From positions 371,726-435,725 of the forward strand of contig NZ_STGU01000004.1 in the NCBI RefSeq assembly GCF_004912135.1: a stretch of DNA of 64,000 bases, given 5' to 3'. The notes under the pieces are model-generated. The model was not told the DNA's origin, searched no databases, and was given only the letters and a program-made list of their open reading frames with translations. This DNA comes from Rhizobium rosettiformans W3 (lineage in GTDB: Bacteria; Pseudomonadota; Alphaproteobacteria; Rhizobiales; Rhizobiaceae). Of this stretch, positions 10,843 through 20,595 are shown piece after piece. Made by a program: the position numbers and the translations under genes. Numbering within the stretch: the first letter of the stretch is position 1; every line of letters begins with the position of its first letter.

Positions 10843-11217
10843 TCACGACGAACGCATGTCGGTTCCCGGCCCGTAACGGTTGTCGTCCTCAGCCGGTGGC
10901 CATACGCACAGCACGAAGAAAAGGATCAGCGAGAAGGCCGGCATCAAAAGCAGGATGGAGACCATTCCCGGCATGCCGATGTCGTGCAGCCGCTTGGTGC
11001 CCAGCATCAGCAGGGAAAGCAGCGAAAGGCTGGCCGAGGTGAGGAAGAGTGAAAAGCCGCCGGGCGAGACCTCGTCCGACCCTGTAACGAACGCGATCAC
11101 CGCCGCGTTCGTCATCATCCAGAACAGGGTGCCGAGGATGAAGATGCGGCGGCCAATGCGCCCGTCCCAGAGGAAGAGCGCCCAGCCGACCGTCGTCTCG
11201 CGCCCCGGCCCGGACAT
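10843..11217 (-). CDS. DUF805-family membrane protein
   Basis: 124 residues with three hydrophobic segments. The family marks are the early [10 protein letters not shown], the central [10 protein letters not shown] and the C-terminal [10 protein letters not shown], as in YhaH/YhaI-type DUF805 proteins. Function is unknown. It sits between dapD and dapE on the same strand, six bases below the dapD stop codon, so it is probably part of that transcript. Confidence 0.85.
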   Translation of the reverse strand: MSGPGRETTVGWALFLWDGRIGRRIFILGTLFWMMTNAAVIAFVTGSDEVSPGGFSLFLTSASLSLLSLLMLGTKRLHDIGMPGMVSILLLMPAFSLILFFVLCVWPPAEDDNRYGPGTDMRSS

Positions 11218-11223
11218 CTGGTT

Positions 11224-12084
11224 TTAGTCGCGCAGAAGTTCGTTGATGCCGGTCTTCGAGCGGGTCTTCTCATCGACGCGCTTCACGATGACGGCGCAGT
11301 AGAGATGCGGTGCAGCCAGGCCGTTCGCCATGACGGCATTGCCCGACGGCATCGAGCCGGCAACGACGACGGAGTAGGGCGGGACTTCGCCATACATGAC
11401 TTCGCCGGTGGCGCGGTCGACGATCTTGGTCGACTTGCCGATATAGACGCCCATGCCGAGCACGGAGCCTTCGCGGATGATGCAGCCTTCGACGACTTCC
11501 GAACGGGCGCCGATGAAGCAGTTGTCTTCGATGATGGTCGGGCCGGCCTGCAGCGGCTCCAGAACGCCGCCGATGCCCACACCGCCGGAGAGGTGGACAT
11601 TGGCACCGATCTGGGCGCAGGAGCCGACGGTGGCCCAGGTGTCGACCATGGTGTTTTCACCGACATAGGCGCCGAGATTGACGAAGGACGGCATCAGGAC
11701 CACGCCCTTGGAAACGTAAGCCGAGCGGCGGACGACGGCATTGGGAACGGCGCGGAAGCCGGCTGAGCGAAATTCGCTCTCGCCCCAGCCTTCGAACTTC
11801 GACGGCACCTTGTCCCACCAGGTGGAAGCACCCGGGCCGCCCTTGACGACTTCCATGTCGTTCAGACGGAAGGACAAGAGCACGGCCTTCTTCAGCCACT
11901 GATGCACGACCCAGGTACCGTCTTCGCCACGGGCGGCGACACGGGCTTTGCCGCTGTCGAGCAGGTTGAGTGCCGTTTCGACCGCATCACGGATCTCGCC
12001 CTTGGTCGCCGTCGTAACGGTATCGCGGTTTTCGAATGCCGCTTCGATGACGTGTTCGAGCTGGGCGAGATCGGTGGCGCTCAT
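11224..12084 (-). CDS. dapD: 2,3,4,5-tetrahydropyridine-2,6-dicarboxylate N-succinyltransferase
   Basis: 286-residue trimeric left-handed beta-helix enzyme that succinylates tetrahydrodipicolinate with succinyl-CoA, the step before the aminotransferase and DapE. Hexapeptide repeats run through the middle ([60 protein letters not shown]). The C-terminus [17 protein letters not shown] is typical of DapD. First gene of the dapD-DUF805-dapE series. Confidence 0.97.
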   Translation of the reverse strand: MSATDLAQLEHVIEAAFENRDTVTTATKGEIRDAVETALNLLDSGKARVAARGEDGTWVVHQWLKKAVLLSFRLNDMEVVKGGPGASTWWDKVPSKFEGWGESEFRSAGFRAVPNAVVRRSAYVSKGVVLMPSFVNLGAYVGENTMVDTWATVGSCAQIGANVHLSGGVGIGGVLEPLQAGPTIIEDNCFIGARSEVVEGCIIREGSVLGMGVYIGKSTKIVDRATGEVMYGEVPPYSVVVAGSMPSGNAVMANGLAAPHLYCAVIVKRVDEKTRSKTGINELLRD

Positions 12085-12222
12085 CTGAATTCCTTAAACT
12101 TCGTTGTCTACCGTGGGATTGGAAACGATCAGGATCTGATCGAAAAGTCGCGCAAAGCTCTAGCGCATTCAGGACGGGATGAAAACAGGCGCAGCAGCAC
12201 TGCGTTTGTGAAAGGAAAAGGC

Positions 12223-13101
12223 ATGGCACGGTGGAAAAACGGCAAGCACAGGCGCAAGGATGGATCCTGGGATCCGCTGAAGGATAGCTCCACCGACAAG
12301 CAGACGGCACAAGTCATTCCGCGCACCCCGCAATCGGCATCTTCCTCTTATACGCTTGCCTATGTCGATGAGGAATTTCTCTGCCGCGAGGAGCTGCGGC
12401 CGGTCCGCCTGCAGCTTGAATTGCTCAAGACGGAGATGATCCTCTCCGAGCGGAACATCAAATCGACGGTCGTCATGTTCGGCGGCGCCCGCATTCCCGC
12501 TCCCGGTCAGGCCGCCTGGGCCGCGAAGAACGATATTCAGAAGAAGAACCTGGAGAATGCCTCGGTCTATTACGAGGAAGCGCGCAAATTCGCCCAGCTC
12601 TGCTCGGCCCAGGCGAAGAAGATGGACTACCACGAATATGTCGTGGTCACCGGCGGCGGTCCGGGCGTGATGGAAGCGGGCAACCGCGGGGCGGAAGAGG
12701 TCGGTGCCCCCTCAATCGGGCTCAATATCGTGCTTCCGCATGAACAGGCGCCGAACCCCTATGTGACGCCGGACCTCAGCTTCAACTTCCACTATTTCGC
12801 CATTCGCAAGATGCATTTCCTGATGCGCGCCAAGGCGATTACCATCTTCCCGGGTGGCTTCGGGACGCTCGACGAGTTCTTCGAGACGATCACGCTCATT
12901 CAGACCAAGCGCATGGCGCCGATCCCGCTGATCCTCTTCTCCCGGGCTTTCTGGGAGGACATCATCAATTTCGAGGCGCTTGCCGCCTTCGGCACGATCG
13001 CGCCCGAGGATCTCGATCTCTTCCAATTCGCCGAGACGGCCGACGAAGCCTGGAAGATCATTGAAGACTTCTATGACCTGGACGACGAAACGGCCCCGTG
13101 A
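12223..13101 (+). CDS. LOG-family (TIGR00730-type) Rossmann-fold protein
   Basis: 292 residues from ATG 12223, which has an AAAGGAAAAGG Shine-Dalgarno; the frame is open far upstream, but that part is antisense to dapD. Family motifs are VVVTGGGPGVMEAGNRGAEE and IFPGGFGTLDEFFE, the nucleotide and phosphoribohydrolase site of LOG proteins (cytokinin riboside 5'-monophosphate phosphoribohydrolases, often mislabelled lysine decarboxylase). The N-terminal 60 residues are a variable basic extension (ARWKNGKHRRKDGSWDP). Whether this member makes cytokinin bases or serves general nucleotide metabolism cannot be told from sequence. A GC hairpin overlaps its stop codon. Confidence 0.87.
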   Translation: MARWKNGKHRRKDGSWDPLKDSSTDKQTAQVIPRTPQSASSSYTLAYVDEEFLCREELRPVRLQLELLKTEMILSERNIKSTVVMFGGARIPAPGQAAWAAKNDIQKKNLENASVYYEEARKFAQLCSAQAKKMDYHEYVVVTGGGPGVMEAGNRGAEEVGAPSIGLNIVLPHEQAPNPYVTPDLSFNFHYFAIRKMHFLMRAKAITIFPGGFGTLDEFFETITLIQTKRMAPIPLILFSRAFWEDIINFEALAAFGTIAPEDLDLFQFAETADEAWKIIEDFYDLDDETAP

Positions 13102-13108
13102 GGGGCCG
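13091..13108 (+). terminator. GC-rich hairpin at the end of the LOG gene
   Basis: CGGCCCC (13091-13097) pairs with GGGGCCG (13102-13108) around a GTGA loop and spans the stop codon. It is followed by CTCGCATTTTCG rather than a clean T run, so termination is plausible but not certain. Confidence 0.55.
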
Positions 13109-13142
13109 CTCGCATTTTCGATTTTGGGCGCTGATCCGCTGG

Positions 13143-13838
13143 TTAGCGGAACATCACCGGCCGCTTCGGCATGTCGTCGGCGGTGATGAAGCCGTCCTTG
13201 TTGCGGTCCATACGGGTGAAGATCTTGTCGGCCATGGCTGTTGCTTCTGCCTGGCTGATCTGACCGTTTTCGTCAGTATCGGCCACTCGCATCATGCGAC
13301 CGGGGCCGCGCATGCCATCAGGCCCACCACGGTTTTCGGCACGTTCGTTGTGCCAGCCGTGTCGCTTGCCTTCATGGCGCTTGCCTTCGTGACGCTTGCC
13401 ATGCATGCCTTCGCCGCGCTGGCCGTCATCGTTCATTGCCTGCTCCTGAGGACCTTCGCCGGGCGGCGGCGTGGGAGCATCGGCCTCGGCGGTGTCGCGG
13501 GCGGCCTGACGTTCGGCGCGCATGGCTTCGCGCTGAGCCTTCCGCTCTTCACGCATCGCCTCGCGATGCTGGCGCATCTCGCCAGGTGTCAGGACACCAT
13601 CCTTGTCGGCGTCGACGGCCGCGAACATGGCCGTGCTTGCGGCTGTCGCTTCTTCCTTGCTGATCTTGCCGTCCTTGTTCGTGTCATGCTGCTGCAGCAT
13701 CTGGACGAACATCACTTCCGGACCACCACGGCCGGGGCCACGGCGCTCGCCGCGGTCCTGCGCGAACGCGCCACCGGCGGTGGTACCGACGAGGAGGGAG
13801 GCTGCCACGGCGGCCAGCGTCAGGGTCTTGCCGTTCAT
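13143..13838 (-). CDS. Secreted EF-hand calcium-binding protein
   Basis: 231 residues with an N-terminal signal peptide (MNGKTLTLAAVAASLLVGTT, cleavage after GGAFA likely). Four EF-hand loops are readable: DTNKDGKISKEE, DADKDGVLTPGE, DTDENGQISQAE and DRNKDGFITADD, arranged as two pairs separated by a low-complexity linker rich in Arg, Glu, His and Pro. The linker contains a short direct repeat, HEGKRHEGKRHGWH, that could bind metals. Probably a periplasmic Ca2+ sensor or buffer; no partner is evident nearby. Confidence 0.85.
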   Translation of the reverse strand: MNGKTLTLAAVAASLLVGTTAGGAFAQDRGERRGPGRGGPEVMFVQMLQQHDTNKDGKISKEEATAASTAMFAAVDADKDGVLTPGEMRQHREAMREERKAQREAMRAERQAARDTAEADAPTPPPGEGPQEQAMNDDGQRGEGMHGKRHEGKRHEGKRHGWHNERAENRGGPDGMRGPGRMMRVADTDENGQISQAEATAMADKIFTRMDRNKDGFITADDMPKRPVMFR

Positions 13839-13947
13839 TCGGGTATCCTTTCGAGTGCTTCGTTTCGATGGGATGACCGTAGCGGCGGGAAGACCCTGAA
13901 CCTACTTAACTCTCTGTAAGCTGCATGAAACTTTCGTAAGCTTCCGC

Positions 13948-14667
13948 TCACGCCTCGTCGGCGAGCAGCCTTTGCAGGAAGGTCGTGAGATCGTCGGTGA
14001 GATAATCGACGACATCGGCATCGAGATGCTCCACCCGCTCCCAGGTTTCGAGGATCGCCGTGTCGAGATTGCGGGGTACGAGCAGCACGGTCTTCATGCC
14101 CAAAGACTTCGGCACCATCAGATTGCGCGGCAGATCCTCGAACATCGCGGCGTTCTTGGTGTCGATGCGGTTGAGGCTCGCGAACTTGTCATAGGTTGCG
14201 CCGGCCGGCTTCGGCACGTAGTCGGCAGCGACGATGTCGAAGATGTCGTCGAAATGATCGAGGATGCCGAGTGCCCGCGCGGCCGCTTCCGCATGCGCCA
14301 CCGTGCCGTTGGTGAAGATGAACTTGCGCCCCGGCAGCCGCTTGATTGCCGAGCCCAGGGCCTCGTCCGGGATCAGGGCCGAATAGTCGATGGCATGGGC
14401 ACGTTCGAGAAAGGCGTTCGGATCGACCTTGTGATGCAGCATCAGCCCGGCCAGGGTGGTTCCGTGTTCGTGATAGTAGCGCTTCTGCAAGAGCTTCGCT
14501 TCTGCCGGCTCCATCTGCAGCAGCTCGGCGACAAAACCGGTCATGTTCGTGTCGATCTGTGCGAAGAGGTTGATGTGATGCGGGTAGAGCGTGTTGTCGA
14601 GGTCGAAGACCCAGTCGCGCACATGAGCGAAATCGGCGGGCGAGGGGATCTTGGCTGGGCTGTTCAT
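13948..14667 (-). CDS. HAD-superfamily pyrimidine 5'-nucleotidase
   Basis: 239 residues of the SDT1/PhoE-like HAD subfamily. Motif I is DLDNTLY (nucleophile and acid/base Asp), motif II is FTNGT, and motif III/IV is VPKPA ... FEDLPRNL. The family dephosphorylates pyrimidine or pyridine nucleotides such as UMP, CMP and NMN. It is a single gene between the EF-hand gene and an EamA transporter. Confidence 0.85.
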   Translation of the reverse strand: MNSPAKIPSPADFAHVRDWVFDLDNTLYPHHINLFAQIDTNMTGFVAELLQMEPAEAKLLQKRYYHEHGTTLAGLMLHHKVDPNAFLERAHAIDYSALIPDEALGSAIKRLPGRKFIFTNGTVAHAEAAARALGILDHFDDIFDIVAADYVPKPAGATYDKFASLNRIDTKNAAMFEDLPRNLMVPKSLGMKTVLLVPRNLDTAILETWERVEHLDADVVDYLTDDLTTFLQRLLADEA

Positions 14668-14986
14668 CAGGTCCTCTTGGGCATTGCAGACTGCCTGGCG
14701 ACGCCGGGCGCGTTGCCTCTAATTAGCATTGGTCGCCGCTTCGGGAAGTGCTATCTGGAAAAGATGGGAAAGAAGATGGCGATTTCGGCGATGAAACGGC
14801 TGGTGGTCCTGCAGGATCGCAAGCGCCTGCCGTCGCGATTCCATCCGGTGAGTTCGGGCACCATTCGTCACCGTCAGGTCTGAGCCACCCGGCCCGCGTG
14901 TCAAGCGTCTGAGGCCTATCCGCCCTGCCTTCCCATCTTCGCCGCAAGCTGCCGAGACGCGCTGCGGCTCTTCTGGACATCATCCC
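14668..14986. other. Intergenic stretch with no gene seen
   Basis: 319 bases between the HAD gene (leftward) and the EamA gene (rightward), so it should hold two divergent promoters. Short open frames here lack ribosome sites and family resemblance. I see no clear hairpin or repeat. Confidence 0.5.
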
Positions 14987-15901
14987 ATGGAACTCTGGGC
15001 CATCATCACCATTGGCAGCGCCTTCCTGCAGAACCTGCGCTCAGCGCTGCAGAAACACCTCAAAGGCCGCATGGGCACGACAGGGGCGACCTTCGTGCGC
15101 TTCGGCTTCGGCCTGCCTTTCGCCTTTCTGTACCTCGCCATTCTGCATCTCGGCCTGAACCGGTCGCTGCCCGTCCCGGGTCTGACCTTCGCGATCTGGG
15201 CGCTGATCGGCGCCTTTGCCCAGATCGCCGCGACCTTTCTGCTCGTGCACCTTTTCTCCTTCCGCAACTTCGCCGTCGGCACCGCCTATTCGCGCACCGA
15301 GCCAGCCCAGGCAGCACTGCTGGCGCTGGTTCTCTTCGGCGAAACGATCGGGCTCGGGACGGTCGCTGCCATCCTGGTGTCGATCCTTGGTGTGATGCTG
15401 ATCTCGGTCGCACGCACGGCATTTACGCCTTTGAGCCTCGTGACGTCGGTCGCCAGCCGGACGGCGTTGATCGGCCTGACCTCGGGCTTCTTCTTCGGCA
15501 TATCCGCGATTGCCTATCGCACCGCGTCGCTGTCGCTCGCCCCGAGCCTTCCCGCACCCGATGCCGTGGTGCAGGCCGGCTACACGCTCTGCGTGGTCAT
15601 CACGGTCCAGACCGTCTCAATGCTGCTCTGGATGATCTGGCGCGATCGTGCCGAACTGACCCGCGTGCGCGCCGCCTGGAAGGTCAGCGCTCTTGTCGGC
15701 TTCGTCGGCGCCACCGCCTCCTTCGGCTGGTTCACGGCGATGACCCTGCAGCAGGCAGCCGTCGTCAAGGCACTGGCCCAGGTCGAGATGCTCTTCACCT
15801 TCGCCTCCGCGGTGCTCATCTTCAAGGAGAAGATCAACCGGCTGGAGATCGCCGGATGTGTGTTGATCGTCTTGGGCGTGCTGCTGCTGGTTCTCGTGTG
15901 A
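14987..15901 (+). CDS. EamA/DMT-family transporter
   Basis: 304 residues with about ten hydrophobic helices in two EamA repeats. The end of the first repeat reads RTEPAQAALLALVLFGETIG and that of the second VEMLFTFASAVLIFKEKINR, both with the conserved Glu before the last helices. Substrate unknown. The MFS gene starts 80 bases downstream in the same direction. Confidence 0.85.
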   Translation: MELWAIITIGSAFLQNLRSALQKHLKGRMGTTGATFVRFGFGLPFAFLYLAILHLGLNRSLPVPGLTFAIWALIGAFAQIAATFLLVHLFSFRNFAVGTAYSRTEPAQAALLALVLFGETIGLGTVAAILVSILGVMLISVARTAFTPLSLVTSVASRTALIGLTSGFFFGISAIAYRTASLSLAPSLPAPDAVVQAGYTLCVVITVQTVSMLLWMIWRDRAELTRVRAAWKVSALVGFVGATASFGWFTAMTLQQAAVVKALAQVEMLFTFASAVLIFKEKINRLEIAGCVLIVLGVLLLVLV

Positions 15902-15981
15902 GGGTGGCGATACCCCCCCGTTGCGAGCCATCCGGCTGCGCGATACACCGGACGGAGCAGCGCGCCGAGGGCGGGAGAGAC

Positions 15982-17481
15982 ATGATGGACGCCAAGACAC
16001 CCGCGATACCACCGACCAGCGTCGACGCCACGCACCCTTACCCGAAGCGCTGGACGGCGCTGATGGTGATGATGCTCGCCAACTTCATGAACCTGCTCGA
16101 CGTCACCATCGTCAATGTCGCGCTGCCGAGCCTGCAGTCCGAACTGGGTGCGACCTCGAGCCAGATCGAATGGGTGGTGGCGGGCTACGTGCTGGTTTTT
16201 GCGCTCGGCCTCTTGCCCTTCGGCCGCCTGGGCGATGTGCGCGGCAAGAAGCAGGTCTTCATCGCGGGCGTTGCGGCCTTCAGCCTTGCCTCCCTGCTGT
16301 GTGGTCTGGCGCCCGATATCGGCTGGCTTGTGGTCGCGCGGCTCCTGCAGGGTATGGGCGCGGCGGTGATGACACCGCAGGTGCTGGCGATTGCCCAGAT
16401 GATGTTTCCGCCGAAGGAGCGGGCGGCGGCATTCTCGCTCTTCGGCTTGAGCGCCGGCCTCGCCTCGGTTTCAGGCCCCATCCTCGGCGGCTGGCTGATC
16501 GCGCTCAACCTCTTCGATCTCGGCTGGCGACCGATCTTCCTGATCAACATCCCCGTCGGCATCATCACCATTCTACTCGGATGGCGGTTGATCCCCGCGC
16601 TCGCGCCCAAGCCCGGCCTGAAGAACGACTTTGGCGGCATAGCACTCGCCGCGTTGACGATCTTCTGCGTCATCTTTCCGCTGATCGAGGGCCGAGGCTT
16701 CGGCTGGCCTCTCTGGTGTTTCGTCATGCTCGCCATGGCCTTGCCCCTCGGCATCGCCTTCGGCTTCTGGGAGCGTCGACAGCATGACCGGAAGGCACCC
16801 GAACTTCTGCCCGTGGCGCTGATGAAGAACCGCAACTATGTCATCGGCTCGCTGATGACCGCGACCTTCTTCTCGACGCTGCCGGGCTTCTTCCTGATCT
16901 TCGCGATGTTTCTGCAGCAGGGTTACGGCCTGACGCCGCTGCAATCGGGTTTGACGACGGTGCCCTTTTCGGTAGGCATCTTCGTCGCCTCGCTCATCTC
17001 CGGCCGTCTCGGCAGCATTGCTCCACGTGTCCGCGTGATCGTCGGCGTGGTGATGGTGGTCATCGGCATGGGCCTGTTGCGGATGGAAATCCAGACGGTC
17101 GGTGAAAACATCGACCGCATGGCGCTCCTGCCGTGGTTCCTGCTGAGCGGCCTTGGCATGGGCATCGCGATCGCCCCGATGTTCCAGCTGGTGCTGGCGG
17201 GCGTGCCGCCGCAGGATGCGGGCGGTGGATCTGGTGCGCTTCAGGCGATCCAGCAGGTGGGAAGTGCACTAGGAATTGCCATTGTCAGTGAGATCTTCTT
17301 CTCCGATCTCGCACGCAATGCGGCAGCAGGCATGACAGGGAAACAGGTCTATGCCGAAGGCCTGAGCCTCGGCCTCATCTACAACTTCGTCGCCTATGCC
17401 GTCGTGCTGATCGCTGTCCTGTCGATGCGCACCGTGACCCCGGGAAGCGAGAAACTGGAGCGTCCGCTGCCGATCGAGTGA
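15982..17481 (+). CDS. MFS drug-efflux transporter, DHA2 (14-helix) family
   Basis: 499 residues from ATG 15982, preceded by GGGAGAG. DHA2 motifs include FMNLLDVTIVNVALPSLQ (motif D1), the loop motif GRLGDVRGKKQV (motif A) and GPILGGWLI (motif C). About 14 hydrophobic helices. Such proteins export hydrophobic compounds by proton antiport, usually with an HlyD-type adaptor, which is absent here. The frame is open upstream to 15856 but that overlaps the EamA gene. Confidence 0.87.
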   Translation: MMDAKTPAIPPTSVDATHPYPKRWTALMVMMLANFMNLLDVTIVNVALPSLQSELGATSSQIEWVVAGYVLVFALGLLPFGRLGDVRGKKQVFIAGVAAFSLASLLCGLAPDIGWLVVARLLQGMGAAVMTPQVLAIAQMMFPPKERAAAFSLFGLSAGLASVSGPILGGWLIALNLFDLGWRPIFLINIPVGIITILLGWRLIPALAPKPGLKNDFGGIALAALTIFCVIFPLIEGRGFGWPLWCFVMLAMALPLGIAFGFWERRQHDRKAPELLPVALMKNRNYVIGSLMTATFFSTLPGFFLIFAMFLQQGYGLTPLQSGLTTVPFSVGIFVASLISGRLGSIAPRVRVIVGVVMVVIGMGLLRMEIQTVGENIDRMALLPWFLLSGLGMGIAIAPMFQLVLAGVPPQDAGGGSGALQAIQQVGSALGIAIVSEIFFSDLARNAAAGMTGKQVYAEGLSLGLIYNFVAYAVVLIAVLSMRTVTPGSEKLERPLPIE

Positions 17482-17505
17482 CCGGCAGCAGGCCTGGTCG
17501 TCATA

Positions 17506-18393
17506 TCAGGGGACGAGGAGCGTACCGGCGCCGGTCTCGGTGAAGAGCTCGAGCAGCACGGAATGGGCCGTCTTGCCATTGAGGATGACGACGCCCTGAA
17601 CGCCGGCACGGATCGCCTCGATGCAGGTCTCGACCTTGGGGATCATCCCGCCGGAGATTGTGCCGTCCTTGATCAGAGCATGCGCTTCGGCAACCGAGAG
17701 CTCCTTGATCAGCTGGCCGTTCTTGTCGAGAACGCCGGGCACATCGGTGAGGAAGAGCAGGCGCGAGGCATTGAGCGCGCCGGCGATCGCGCCGGCAAAG
17801 GTGTCGGCATTGATGTTGTAGGTATGGCCGTCACGGCCCGGTGCGACCGGTGCGATGACCGGGATCATTTCCGAGCGGGCGAGCAAGTCGAGCAGCGTGC
17901 GGTCGACCTCGACCACTTCGCCGACGAAACCGAGATCGAGCACGCGTTCGATATTGCTGTCGGGATCGCGGACCTTCTTCTGCGCCTTTTCGGCAAATAC
18001 CATGTTGCCGTCCTTGCCGCAGAGCCCGATCGCCCATTCGCCGGTCTGGTTGATCAGCGCGACGATTTCCTTGTTGATCGAGCCAGCGAGAACCATCTCG
18101 ACGATCTCGACCGTCTTCTGGTCGGTGACGCGAAGGCCGTTTTCGAAGCGCGATTCGATGCCCATCTTGGCGAGCATGGCGCCGATCTGCGGGCCGCCGC
18201 CATGGACGACGATCGGGTTGACGCCGGACTGCTTCAGAAGCGCGATATCGGCGGCAAACGCCTTGCCCAGCTCGGGATTGCCCATGGCATGCCCGCCGTA
18301 TTTGACCACGATGGTCTTGTTTTCATAGCGTTGCATGAAGGGCAGGGCCTGGGCGAGAAGCCGAGCCTGCGTTTCGCTTTCGGAAGCTGACAT
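17506..18393 (-). CDS. argB: Acetylglutamate kinase
   Basis: 295 residues from ATG 18393 (GAGG six bases upstream). It phosphorylates N-acetylglutamate, the second step of arginine synthesis. Amino-acid-kinase motifs: [10 protein letters not shown] near the start (ATP and substrate loop), [13 protein letters not shown], the NAG-binding SGGMIPKVE and the central [15 protein letters not shown]. The rhizobial neighbourhood with engB and yidC is preserved, although here the sigma/fasciclin locus lies between argB and engB. Confidence 0.95.
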   Translation of the reverse strand: MSASESETQARLLAQALPFMQRYENKTIVVKYGGHAMGNPELGKAFAADIALLKQSGVNPIVVHGGGPQIGAMLAKMGIESRFENGLRVTDQKTVEIVEMVLAGSINKEIVALINQTGEWAIGLCGKDGNMVFAEKAQKKVRDPDSNIERVLDLGFVGEVVEVDRTLLDLLARSEMIPVIAPVAPGRDGHTYNINADTFAGAIAGALNASRLLFLTDVPGVLDKNGQLIKELSVAEAHALIKDGTISGGMIPKVETCIEAIRAGVQGVVILNGKTAHSVLLELFTETGAGTLLVP

Positions 18394-18551
18394 GGGAAAC
18401 CTCACATTGGATCGCGGCCTTTTAGCGCATCGCCGCGAAGGAGGGAATAATTGCGCGACAATATAAGCGTCACGTGACATGCTTCTTCTTCTCGTCGCAT
18501 TGTCCACCGAAGATGCCGCGCTATATCCTGGCCACTGCGTGAGGGGGCTCC

Positions 18552-19097
18552 ATGGAACGCGACCACATCGGCAATCTGCTGGCGCGGGTAGCGCTGAAGG
18601 ACCGTGCCGCCTTTTCCTTGCTCTACAGTCGCATTTCGGCGAAACTTTTCGCCATCTGCCTGCGTATGCTGAAAGACAGGGGCGAGGCCGAAGAGGCGCT
18701 CCAGGATGTGTTCGTCAAGATCTGGCACAAGGCCGGCAGCTACACGGGCGAGGGCGACAACGCCTATCCGTGGCTTTGCGCGATTGTGCGCTACCACTGT
18801 ATCGACAGGCTGAGAGCCCGCCGACCGCAGGGGGAGGATATCGAGGCCGCGGTCGACATCGCCGATCTCGCGCCGGACCCGGAAGAGCATGCGGTGCTCA
18901 GATCGGAAGGCGGCCGCATTGACACTTGCCTGGAGGCATTGGATCCTGACAGGGCGCTCGCGGTTCGCCAGGCCTATGTGGAAGGACTGTCCTATCAGGA
19001 ACTGGCGGATCATTTCGCGGTTCCGCTGAATACGATGCGCACATGGCTGCGACGCAGCCTGCTGAAACTGAGAGAGTGCATGGATGAGCACGCCTGA
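18552..19097 (+). CDS. ECF RNA polymerase sigma factor
   Basis: 181 residues. Region 2 is at about 20-90 ([38 protein letters not shown]) and region 4 at about 120-175 ([31 protein letters not shown]). Its 3' end overlaps the anti-sigma gene by 14 bases. The gene order sigma, RskA-like anti-sigma, fasciclin protein parallels the SigK-RskA-MPT83/MPT70 arrangement of mycobacteria, so autoregulation and control of the fasciclin gene are likely (inference). Confidence 0.9.
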   Translation: MERDHIGNLLARVALKDRAAFSLLYSRISAKLFAICLRMLKDRGEAEEALQDVFVKIWHKAGSYTGEGDNAYPWLCAIVRYHCIDRLRARRPQGEDIEAAVDIADLAPDPEEHAVLRSEGGRIDTCLEALDPDRALAVRQAYVEGLSYQELADHFAVPLNTMRTWLRRSLLKLRECMDEHA

Positions 19098-19800
19098 CCA
19101 GAGCAAGGGAGACCGGTCGCGGGACGAAGTCCTCGCGGGAGAATATGTCCTCGGTGTCCTGAGCGGAGCCGATCGGCAGAAGGTCGACGCACGCCTGCGC
19201 CACGACCGGCAATTTGCCGCCATGGTCAAGCGCTGGGAAGAAAACCTCACCCAGTTCAACGACGATTACGCCGAGGCGCCGCCGCCGGATCATTTGTTCT
19301 CCAAGATCGAGGATCGTCTCTTCATCTCGCCGGCTGCCGTGGCAGCAGCCAAGGGAAGCCTGTGGAACTCGCTGGTGCTCTGGCGCGGCTTGAGCTTCGC
19401 GTCGATTGCGGCACTCGGACTTGTCGTCGGGTTCGATTATGCCGAACGCATTCGTCCGAAACCGCAGGCAGCGCTGACGGCCGAACTTGCCGGTGAGAAC
19501 CAGGCGATCGCCTTGCATGCCCGTTACGACGGGACTTCGGGCCGCCTTTCCGTCACGCCGGTGGCGAGTGGCGGAGCCGATCAGAAATCGCTCGAACTCT
19601 GGCTGGTGGAGGGCGACCAGGCGCCGATCTCGCTCGGCGTGCTGCCGCAGACAGGGCAGGGCGAACTGGACGTGCCACAGGATCTGAGGGATCGCCTGGC
19701 GAGCGGCGTGGTGCTGGCCGTCAGCCTCGAACCCTTCGGAGGTTCGCCGACCGGGCAAGCCACCGGGCCCGTGATCGCACTCGGTGAAGTGCGTCCCTGA
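19084..19800 (+). CDS. RskA-type membrane anti-sigma factor
   Basis: 238 residues. The N-terminal anti-sigma domain has EVLAGEYVLGVLSGADRQKV and RHDRQFAAMVKRWEENL. A single membrane helix lies around 100-118 (LSFASIAALGLVVGF). The exported C-terminal half carries the RskA signature KSLELWLVEGDQAPISLGVL and VLAVSLEPFGGSPTGQATGP. It should hold the sigma factor at the membrane until an external signal triggers proteolysis. Translationally coupled to the sigma gene. Confidence 0.9.
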   Translation: MSTPDQSKGDRSRDEVLAGEYVLGVLSGADRQKVDARLRHDRQFAAMVKRWEENLTQFNDDYAEAPPPDHLFSKIEDRLFISPAAVAAAKGSLWNSLVLWRGLSFASIAALGLVVGFDYAERIRPKPQAALTAELAGENQAIALHARYDGTSGRLSVTPVASGGADQKSLELWLVEGDQAPISLGVLPQTGQGELDVPQDLRDRLASGVVLAVSLEPFGGSPTGQATGPVIALGEVRP

Positions 19801-19836
19801 CGAAGAAATTACGTTTTAATATCAGTCGATTGATGA

Positions 19837-19866
19837 TCAGGCGGCCGAATTTTTCGCGCCGCCTGA
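19837..19866 (+). terminator. Inverted repeat after the anti-sigma gene
   Basis: TCAGGCGGC (19837-19845) pairs perfectly with GCCGCCTGA (19858-19866). The loop is CGAATTTTTCGC. It ends the sigma/anti-sigma pair or attenuates read-through into the fasciclin gene. No terminal T run follows. Confidence 0.55.
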
Positions 19867-19980
19867 AACTTGTTTCGAAGACGCTCCGTCCTTGAAGGCG
19901 TTCCGCTGAGGAACCACCGATGTCCCGCCCGAAACCGAGGGACACGGATCGCGAACACAAAGGACAGAGGAAACCTAAAA

Positions 19981-20537
19981 TGTTCAAGACCGCTCTTCGC
20001 CCGCTCGCATTCTCTGCTGCCATCCTGGCCGGCGCTGCCGCAGCCTATGCCGCCAATCCGATGGTCGGCGGTGGTGAAATGCTCGAAACCAAGAACATCG
20101 TCGAAAACGCCGTCAACTCGAAGGATCACACGACGCTGGTTGCTGCCGTTCAGGCCGCAGGTCTCGTCGAAACCCTCTCGGGTGCCGGCCCCTTCACCGT
20201 CTTCGCGCCGACCAACGATGCCTTCGCCAAGCTGCCGGCCGGCACGGTCGATACGCTTCTGAAGCCGGAAAACAAGGAACAGCTGACGAAGGTGCTGACC
20301 TGCCATGTGGTGGCAGCCGATGTCATGTCGGAAGCCCTCGTCAAGATGATCGCAGATGATGGCGGCGAACACGACGTCACCACCGTGGGCGGTTGCGTGC
20401 TGAAGGCCAAGGCCATGGACGGCAAGGTGACGCTGACCGACGAGAACGGCGGCGTCTCTACCGTCACCATCGCCGACGTCAAGCAGTCGAACGGTGTCAT
20501 TCACGTCGTCGACGCGGTGATCCTGCCGAAGATGTAA
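19981..20537 (+). CDS. Secreted fasciclin-domain protein
   Basis: 185 residues from ATG 19981, with AGAGGAAA upstream; in-frame codons reach back to 19920 but the signal peptide MFKTALRPLAFSAAILAGAA starts here. One FAS1 domain is seen: GPFTVFAPTNDAFAKLPAGT (H1 motif) and GVIHVVDAVILPKM (H2-like end). FAS1 proteins act in surface adhesion. The position downstream of an ECF sigma/anti-sigma pair makes it the probable regulon target. Confidence 0.88.
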
Positions 20538-20595
20538 GACATGCGGTTCGGCCCGGTCTCCGCCTGACAGGGCCGACCTGATCGGAGCCTGAGCG

